Below are positions 4,900-9,445 of a stretch of DNA of 9,445 bases, in pieces. Below the pieces are notes generated by a model, which saw only the letters and a program-made list of their open reading frames with translations, made no database searches and had not been told where the DNA came from. Location: NCBI GenBank assembly GCA_004347925.1, contig QNVD01000212.1, positions 1 through 9,445 of the forward strand, written 5' to 3'. Each line of letters starts with the position of its first letter. Position 1 is the stretch's first letter. Made by a program: the position numbers and the translations under genes. Origin of the DNA: Hadesarchaea archaeon. Lineage in GTDB: Archaea > Hadarchaeota > Hadarchaeia > Hadarchaeales > WYZ-LMO6.

Positions 4900-5604
4900 A
4901 TGAGGATTCATCCCCTGCCCGTTCTCGCCCTGTTGAGCTCCATAGCCGCTCTGGTCGCGGGAGGGCTGGAGGTGGGTGGAACCACCCCCTGGATGCTCTT
5001 CATCTCCGCCGCCGCCTGCCTGGTGGCCCTCTCCGTGTTCGTCCTTTACCTCACCGCCCCCACCCACCGCCCCCTGGAGGTCCCCGTGGAGGACTTCAGC
5101 CTCTGGGTGGACGCGGGGGAGCCGGCCAAGGATCTCCAAAAGCTCGGCCCCTCGGAGCTACCCCTGGCCACCATGGTGCTCAGGTCGGACCTGGGCTCCA
5201 TCGTCTCCAACTCGGAACTCCTGTGCTCCAGGCTCTCCATAGCCCTGACCAAGCCAGAGCTCCAGGATCTGGCCAAATTCGAGCTCGTGCCCCGGTCCAG
5301 AGAACTCCTGAGCGTGCTCAGGGGGGCGGAGGCCTCCCTCTCCGGAAGCTCCTCACCGGAGACCCTCAGGCAGCTGGTGTCCTCCCTGGAAAGGGCCGCC
5401 ATCGCGGCGGAAGCCATCCTGAGGGATCTGGAGGGGATCTCCCTGGCCAAGAGGGGGGTGGGCGAAACCTACCTCCTCCCCCTCAGGAGGGCCATCGACA
5501 GGATGGTGAAGGACCTGAAGGAGCTGAAATCCAACACCGAGAGCTACCTCCGCCTCTTCCTGCTCACCTCCCAGAGCGGGGGGGGAGTTCCCCCCTCCTC
5601 CTGA
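4900..5604 (+). CDS. Two-helix membrane protein with helical cytoplasmic domain, unknown
   Basis: I do not recognise this 234-residue protein. It begins with two hydrophobic helices (about residues 6-24 and 31-53) joined by a short loop, which places the large C-terminal part on the same side as the N-terminus, probably the cytoplasm. Residues 58-234 are mostly predicted helix with leucines at coiled-coil-like spacing, for example LVSSLERAAIAAEAILRDLE (159-178) and a stretch ending in MVKDLKELK (202-210), then a flexible Ser/Gly/Pro tail. There are two Cys (40, 109) and no obvious catalytic or nucleotide-binding motif. The ATG at 4900 fits leaderless initiation from the TATA at 4871; the in-frame extension back to 4492 is shadow of the gene on the other strand. 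It is the first gene of a unit that continues, 16 bases on, with EF-1 alpha, and could tether or scaffold a translation-related or envelope process. Confidence 0.82.
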   Translation: MRIHPLPVLALLSSIAALVAGGLEVGGTTPWMLFISAAACLVALSVFVLYLTAPTHRPLEVPVEDFSLWVDAGEPAKDLQKLGPSELPLATMVLRSDLGSIVSNSELLCSRLSIALTKPELQDLAKFELVPRSRELLSVLRGAEASLSGSSSPETLRQLVSSLERAAIAAEAILRDLEGISLAKRGVGETYLLPLRRAIDRMVKDLKELKSNTESYLRLFLLTSQSGGGVPPSS

Positions 5605-5620
5605 GACCAGAGGGGTTCCC

Positions 5621-6859
5621 GTGGACAAGAAGCACGTGAACCTGCTCTTCATGGGGCACGTGGACCACGGCAAGTCCACGCTGGTGGGGAGGACCCTCTT
5701 CGAGCTGGGGCTGGTCTCGGAGAAGGACCTCCCCCAAGAGGCGGGGAGCTTCAAGTTCGCCTGGCTGATGGACAGGCTGAAGGAGGAGAGGGAGAGGGGG
5801 GTGACCATAGAGCTCTCCTACCAGAAGATAGAGACCCCCAACAGCGTCCTCACCATCATAGACGCCCCGGGACACCGCGACTTCGTGAAGAACATGATCA
5901 CGGGGGCCAGCCAGGCGGAGGCGGCGGTGCTGGTGGTGGCGGCCGACGACGGCATCATGCCCCAGACCAGGGAGCACGCGGCCCTGGCCTTCACCCTGGG
6001 GGTCAACCAGCTGGTGGTGGCCATCAACAAGATGGATCTGGTGGGCTTCGACGAGAAGACCTACCTCAGGCTCAAGCAGGAGGTTTCCTCCCTCCTGAGG
6101 ACCCTGGGATACCCCTCCGACTTCCCCTGCATTCCCGTTTCCGCCTGGCACGGTGAGAACCTGGTGAGACCCAGCCCCAAGATGCCCTGGTACAAGGGAC
6201 CCACCCTCCTGGAGGCCCTGGATGCCCTGAAGGAGGGGGAGAAGCCCGTGGACAAACCCCTGCGCATCCCCCTCCAGAACGTCTTCTCCGTCACGGGGGT
6301 GGGGACGGTTCCCATAGGCAAGGTGGAGACGGGGGTCCTTAGGGTGGGGGACACCGTGCTCTTCGAGCCCTCGGGGAAGAGGGGAGAGGTGAGATCCATA
6401 GAGATGCATCACCAGCCGGTGGAGAAGGCCCTTCCGGGGGACAACATAGGCTTCAACGTGAGGGGGGTCTCGAAGGAGGAGATAAGGAGGGGGGAGGTGG
6501 CGGGACATCCGGAAAACCCCCCCACCGTGGCCCAGAGCTTCACCGCCAAGGTGGTGGTGCTGAACGTCCCCTACCAGCTCAGGCCGGGCTTCACCCCCAC
6601 CATCCACTGCCACACCGCCAGCGTTCCGGGCAGGATAGTTTCGGTGCTGAAGAGGGTGGACCCCCGGACAGGGGAGACCCTGGAGGAGAACCCCCAGGGC
6701 CTCAAGAAGGGGGAGGTGGGGGTGGTGGAGGTGGAACCCCTGAAGCCCCTGGTCATAGAGAGGGTGGGGGAGATACCCCACCTCTCCCGATTCGCCATGA
6801 GGCACGCCGGGCAGACCGTGGGGGCGGGGGTGTGCGTGGAGGTGAGGAGGAGGGAGTGA
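5621..6859 (+). CDS. tuf: Elongation factor 1-alpha (aEF1A)
   Basis: A 412-residue translational GTPase that carries aminoacyl-tRNA to the ribosomal A site. All G motifs are present: G1 GHVDHGKS (12-19), T62 of the switch-I GVTI segment, G3 DAPGH (81-85), G4 NKMD (136-139) and G5 SAW (174-176). The archaeal/eukaryotic signature FKFAWLMDRLKEERERG (44-60), domain-2 VGTVPIGKVETG and the IEMHH...GDNIGFNVRG block, and domain-3 LEENPQ and RFAMRHAGQT are intact. It is somewhat short for archaeal EF-1 alpha (about 425-435): the linker between G1 and FKFAW is about seven residues shorter than in Thermococcus-type proteins as I recall them. GTG start with weak AGAGGGG 5 bases upstream. It lies between an unknown membrane protein and an amidase rather than beside ribosomal protein S10 as in many archaea. 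It is a true EF-1 alpha or a close paralogue. Confidence 0.93.
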   Translation: MDKKHVNLLFMGHVDHGKSTLVGRTLFELGLVSEKDLPQEAGSFKFAWLMDRLKEERERGVTIELSYQKIETPNSVLTIIDAPGHRDFVKNMITGASQAEAAVLVVAADDGIMPQTREHAALAFTLGVNQLVVAINKMDLVGFDEKTYLRLKQEVSSLLRTLGYPSDFPCIPVSAWHGENLVRPSPKMPWYKGPTLLEALDALKEGEKPVDKPLRIPLQNVFSVTGVGTVPIGKVETGVLRVGDTVLFEPSGKRGEVRSIEMHHQPVEKALPGDNIGFNVRGVSKEEIRRGEVAGHPENPPTVAQSFTAKVVVLNVPYQLRPGFTPTIHCHTASVPGRIVSVLKRVDPRTGETLEENPQGLKKGEVGVVEVEPLKPLVIERVGEIPHLSRFAMRHAGQTVGAGVCVEVRRRE

Positions 6860-6860
6860 G

Positions 6861-8285
6861 ATGGATCCCTTCCTTCCGGCCACCGAGCTGGCCCTGCGCA
6901 TAAGGGAGGGGGGGCTTTCCCCGGTGGAGGTGGTGGAGGCCTTCCTGGAGAGGATAGAGAGGGTGAACCCGAGGGTAAACGCCTACTGCCTGGTCCTGGA
7001 GGAGGAGGCCAGGAAGCGGGCGAGGGAAGCGGAAAGGGCGGTGAAGGAGGGGGGGAAGCTGGGACCCCTCCACGGGGTGCCCATAGCCATCAAGGATCTG
7101 ACCCCCATGCGTGGGGTCAGGACCACCTTCGGCTCCAGGCTCTTCGAGGGCTTCATCCCCTCCAAGGACGCCGCGGTGGTGGAGCGCCTGAGGAGGGCCG
7201 GGGCCATCCCCCTGGGCAAGACCAACACTCCGGAGTTCGGCTGGATGGGGAACACCGTGAACCTCCTCTTCGGGGCCACCAGAAATCCCTGGAAGCTGGA
7301 CAGGACGGCCGGGGGCTCCAGCGGGGGCTCCGCCGCGGCCGTGGCCTCCGGGATGGCCCCCTTCGCGGAGGGGAGCGACGGAGGGGGCTCCATCAGAATC
7401 CCCTCCAGCGCCTGCGGCGTCTTCGGCCTGAAGCCCACCTCAGGCCTCGTCCCCATGGACCTGATGGTGGAGGTGGGCCTGGGCCCCTTCGGGCACGTCT
7501 CCCCCTTCATGACCCACGGTCCCATCGCCAGAACCGTCAGGGACGCCGCCCTGCTCCTCTCCGTCATGGTGGGTTTCCACGAGGTGGATCCCTTCAGCCT
7601 CCCCCCTCCGGAGGAGGACTACGCGAGGGTGGAGGAGGGGGTTAAGGGTCTCAGGGTGGCCTATAGCCCCAACCTGGGGTACTTCGAGGTGGACGGGAGG
7701 GTGGAGAAGGCGGTGGGGGAGGCGGCCTGGTCCTTCGCCGAACTGGGAGCCGAGGTGAAGGAGGCCACCCCTCCCCTTCCCTCCAAGGAAGAGATAGAGG
7801 GGGCCTTCCAGACCCTCTGGGTGGTGGCCTTCTCCTCCTACCTGGGCGACCTGCCTCCCGAGGAGAAGGAGAAGCTCACCCCGGAGGTGCAGGCCCTCTC
7901 GGAGCTGGGGAAGGGAATCTCGGCGGTGGAGTACAAGAGGGCTGAGATGGTGAGGGGCAGGGTCTGGCTGGGGATGCAGGAGCTCTTCAGGGAGTTCGAT
8001 CTCCTCCTCACCCCCACGCTGGCCACCCTTCCCTTCCCGGTGGACCAGCTGGGGCCCACGGAGATCAACGGGAAGGAGGTGAACCCGCTTCTTGGCTGGA
8101 TCCTCACCTATCCCTTCAACCTCACGGGACACCCCGCCGCCTCCGTGCCCTGCGGGTGGGTGGAGGGCCTCCCCGTGGGGATGCAGGTGGTGGGGAGGCG
8201 CTTCTCCGAGAGGCTGATCCTGCGGGCCTGCCTCTCCTTCGAGAGCCTACGTCCCTGGTCCCACCGGCGCCCTCCCCTGGACTAG
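6861..8285 (+). CDS. Amidase-signature family hydrolase
   Basis: A 474-residue amidase-signature enzyme, hydrolysing an amide bond through a Lys-cisSer-Ser triad. By motif position the triad is K78 (PIAIKD), S153 (AGGSSGGSAAAVASG) and S177 (GSDGGGSIRIP), with the 75- and 24-residue spacing of the family. Other marks are NTPEFGWMGNTVN, GATRNPWKLDRT, FGLKPT and a C-terminal LPVGMQVVGRRFSE-type end. The substrate cannot be told. It could be called GatA by a loose search, but the TVNLLFGATRNPW stretch and the lack of gatB or gatC nearby favour a general amidase. It starts one base after the EF-1 alpha stop, with purine-rich GGAGGAGGGAG inside the end of that gene as ribosome binding site, so it is co-translated with EF-1 alpha. 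Confidence 0.92.
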   Translation: MDPFLPATELALRIREGGLSPVEVVEAFLERIERVNPRVNAYCLVLEEEARKRAREAERAVKEGGKLGPLHGVPIAIKDLTPMRGVRTTFGSRLFEGFIPSKDAAVVERLRRAGAIPLGKTNTPEFGWMGNTVNLLFGATRNPWKLDRTAGGSSGGSAAAVASGMAPFAEGSDGGGSIRIPSSACGVFGLKPTSGLVPMDLMVEVGLGPFGHVSPFMTHGPIARTVRDAALLLSVMVGFHEVDPFSLPPPEEDYARVEEGVKGLRVAYSPNLGYFEVDGRVEKAVGEAAWSFAELGAEVKEATPPLPSKEEIEGAFQTLWVVAFSSYLGDLPPEEKEKLTPEVQALSELGKGISAVEYKRAEMVRGRVWLGMQELFREFDLLLTPTLATLPFPVDQLGPTEINGKEVNPLLGWILTYPFNLTGHPAASVPCGWVEGLPVGMQVVGRRFSERLILRACLSFESLRPWSHRRPPLD

Positions 8286-8300
8286 GAAAGGCTTTTTTTG
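8286..8300 (+). promoter_or_regulatory. T-run after the amidase: terminator and/or pyrF promoter
   Basis: One base after the amidase stop comes GAAAGGCTTTTTTTG. T7 (8293-8299) fits an oligo-T terminator for the upstream unit. The same GAAAGGCTTTTT string also forms the promoter element at 4865-4876, so it may be a BRE/TATA for pyrFE. The distance to the pyrF ATG (20 bases from the T-run centre) is short for a TATA box serving that start, so the terminator role is somewhat better supported. Confidence 0.4.
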
Positions 8301-8314
8301 AGGGGGGGAGAAAG

Positions 8315-9055
8315 ATGGAAGGGCTTTTGGGAAGCTTCACCTCCAGGCTGGTGGAAAAGGCGAGGAGGGCGGACTCGAGGATCGTGCTGGCCTTCGATCC
8401 CACGGGAGAACTCCGCAGCCTGGAAAGGGCCAGGGACCTCCTCTCCCAGCTCTCGGACAGGGTGGCCGGAATAAAGCTTGGTCTCCCCTCCCTACTGGTC
8501 TACGGGGGAGAGGGACTGAGGAGGCTGATGGAGGGGCTGGAGGGACCCTTCATCTGCGACCTGAAGATGGCGGACATAGGATACGTGAACAGGCTGGTGG
8601 CCGGGGAGATCTTCGAGCTGGGGTTCGACGCGGTCATCGCCCACGCCTTCGTGGGGATCAGGGAGGGGCTGGAGGAGGTGGTGGGGCTGGCCAGGGAAAG
8701 GGGAAGGGGGGTGCTGGCGGTCTGCGCCATGAGCCACAGGGGGGCGGAGGAGTACCTCAACCCCAGGTGCCTGGAGATGATGGAGGCCTCCCGCTCCGCG
8801 GGTGTGGACGGCTTCATCCTTCCCGCCACCTTCCCGGAGCTCCTCAGGGAGGCCAGGAGGAGGTACCCGGAGGCCCTCATCCTCTCCCCGGGCGTGGGAG
8901 CCCAGGGGCCACCCCCGGGCTCCGCCCTGAGGGCGGGTGCCGATTTCGAGATAGTGGGAAGGGCCCTCCTCTCCTCCCCCTCCCCCAGGGAGAGGGCGGA
9001 GGAGATGAGGAGGGAGATGGGAGGATGGACAGGAGGGAGCTGGCAAAGGCGCTGA
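8315..9055 (+). CDS. pyrF: Orotidine 5'-phosphate decarboxylase
   Basis: A 246-residue TIM-barrel enzyme that decarboxylates OMP to UMP, the last step of pyrimidine synthesis. The catalytic set is visible: D28 (LAFD), K54 (GIKLG), the signature D82-L-K84-x2-D87-I, the phosphate loop SPGVGAQG (191-198) and R216 in the IVGRALL loop, matching the archaeal enzyme from Methanothermobacter. The start is ATG 8315 with a G-rich Shine-Dalgarno (GGGGGGAG) 4 bases upstream; the in-frame extension to 8156 overlaps the amidase and is not credible. The length is close to the family norm (about 210-240). The last ten codons overlap the start of pyrE. Confidence 0.96.
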   Translation: MEGLLGSFTSRLVEKARRADSRIVLAFDPTGELRSLERARDLLSQLSDRVAGIKLGLPSLLVYGGEGLRRLMEGLEGPFICDLKMADIGYVNRLVAGEIFELGFDAVIAHAFVGIREGLEEVVGLARERGRGVLAVCAMSHRGAEEYLNPRCLEMMEASRSAGVDGFILPATFPELLREARRRYPEALILSPGVGAQGPPPGSALRAGADFEIVGRALLSSPSPRERAEEMRREMGGWTGGSWQRR

Positions 9056-9445
9056 TGAGCTGCGGGTGCGTGAGGGTGGGCACCCACAGGCTGAGCTCCG
9101 GGGGCCTGAGCCCCTACTACCTGGACCTTCGCCGCCTTCCCTCCTTTCCGCGGGTCTTCGAGGGGGTGGTGGAGGCCTACCTGGAGCTCCTCAGAAGGGA
9201 GGGGGCGAGCTTCGAGAGGGTGCTGGGCGTCCCCACCGCCGGCATACCCCTGGGAGTGCTGGTGGCCCACAAGCTGGGGAAGCCCTTCCTCTACCTGAGG
9301 AGGGAGACCAAGGACCACGGAACGGGCCGCCTGCTGGAGGGGGAGCTGGGGAAGGGGGAGAGGGTGCTGCTGGTGGACGATGTGGCCACCACCGGGGGGA
9401 GCCTGAGGTGGGCGGCCGGGGTGGTGAGGGAGGAGGGGGGAAGGG
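9025..9445 (+). CDS. pyrE: Orotate phosphoribosyltransferase, N-terminal part
   Basis: The first 140 residues of the enzyme that joins orotate to PRPP, forming OMP, the substrate of PyrF; the gene runs off the window. Visible marks are the N-terminal helix and SSGGLSPYYLDLR (24-36), VLGVPTAGIPLG (66-77), the catalytic-loop LRRETKDHGTG (91-101) and the PRPP motif VLLVDDVATTGGS (114-126). The ATG at 9025 is preferred because residues 1-14 (MDRRELAKALMSCG) supply the first helix usual in OrtPRTases; the ATG at 9055, in a TGATG overlap with the pyrF stop, would remove it. With the 9025 start, pyrE overlaps pyrF by 31 bases, so the two are strongly coupled. Confidence 0.93.
   Translation, partial: MDRRELAKALMSCGCVRVGTHRLSSGGLSPYYLDLRRLPSFPRVFEGVVEAYLELLRREGASFERVLGVPTAGIPLGVLVAHKLGKPFLYLRRETKDHGTGRLLEGELGKGERVLLVDDVATTGGSLRWAAGVVREEGGR

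Noticed and set aside
4855..5139. 95-residue N-terminal extension of the phosphopantothenate synthetase
   Set aside because: It is Gly/His/Gln-rich, antisense to the divergent membrane protein gene, and family conservation starts at the ATG at 4854 behind a plausible ribosome binding site.
5564..6901. 445-codon open frame antisense to EF-1 alpha
   Set aside because: It is a GC-rich shadow of a well-conserved gene, rich in His, Leu, Gly and Pro, with no recognisable motif.
6861..8285. Glu/Asp-tRNA amidotransferase subunit GatA
   Set aside because: The triad is shared by all amidase-signature enzymes, the GatA-type stretch around residues 123-145 does not match well from memory, and no gatB or gatC is adjacent.
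1..9445. CRISPR arrays, tRNA or rRNA genes, insertion sequences, integrases or a defence island
   Set aside because: I read both strands for spaced repeats, tRNA-like clover elements and transposase or nuclease motifs and found none; the gene content is mostly housekeeping.

Overview
The window is archaeal, GC-rich chromosomal DNA. It carries a single-domain histone, EF-1 alpha, the wyosine enzyme Taw1, the archaea-specific phosphopantothenate synthetase, a translin/Trax-family protein, TATA/BRE-like promoters and near-leaderless starts. Arginine is mostly AGG and isoleucine is often ATA, a habit common in thermophilic archaea. A deep-branching thermophilic euryarchaeal-type lineage (for example Hadarchaeota-like) is my guess; the sequence does not settle the taxon. 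I see no rRNA, tRNA, CRISPR array, IS element or integrase, and no gene-free stretch longer than about 200 bases.

Layout. (1) 3-662 (+): 3' part of Taw1, cut by the window edge. (2) 676-1692 (-): exported or membrane-anchored helical protein with a DUF5667-like start and a tryptophan-rich tail, convergent with Taw1. (3) 1693-1887: AT-rich divergent intergenic region with a BRE/TATA element and an operator-like cluster of repeats. (4) 1888-2909 (+): two-gene unit, a membrane-anchored winged-helix protein overlapping by one base a translin/Trax-like protein. (5) 2948-3154 (-): a histone with unusual features and its own promoter. (6) 3223-4854 (-): coenzyme A unit, phosphopantothenate synthetase followed by PanB. 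(7) 4855-4899: a 45-base divergent gap in which two promoters appear interleaved. (8) 4900-8285 (+): unknown two-helix membrane protein, EF-1 alpha, and an amidase-signature enzyme, packed with 16- and 1-base gaps. (9) 8315-9445 (+): pyrF overlapping pyrE (cut by the window end), the last two steps of UMP synthesis.

Most genes are housekeeping. I do not see a clear new defence or mobile system. The most unusual items are the histone, which by alignment from memory lacks four residues of the central helix and has changed dimer-dimer contact positions; the exported protein whose eight C-terminal tryptophans all fall in three registers of an 11-residue repeat; the membrane-HTH/translin pair behind operator-like repeats; the crossed divergent promoters; and EF-1 alpha sitting outside the usual ribosomal-protein context between a membrane protein and an amidase.
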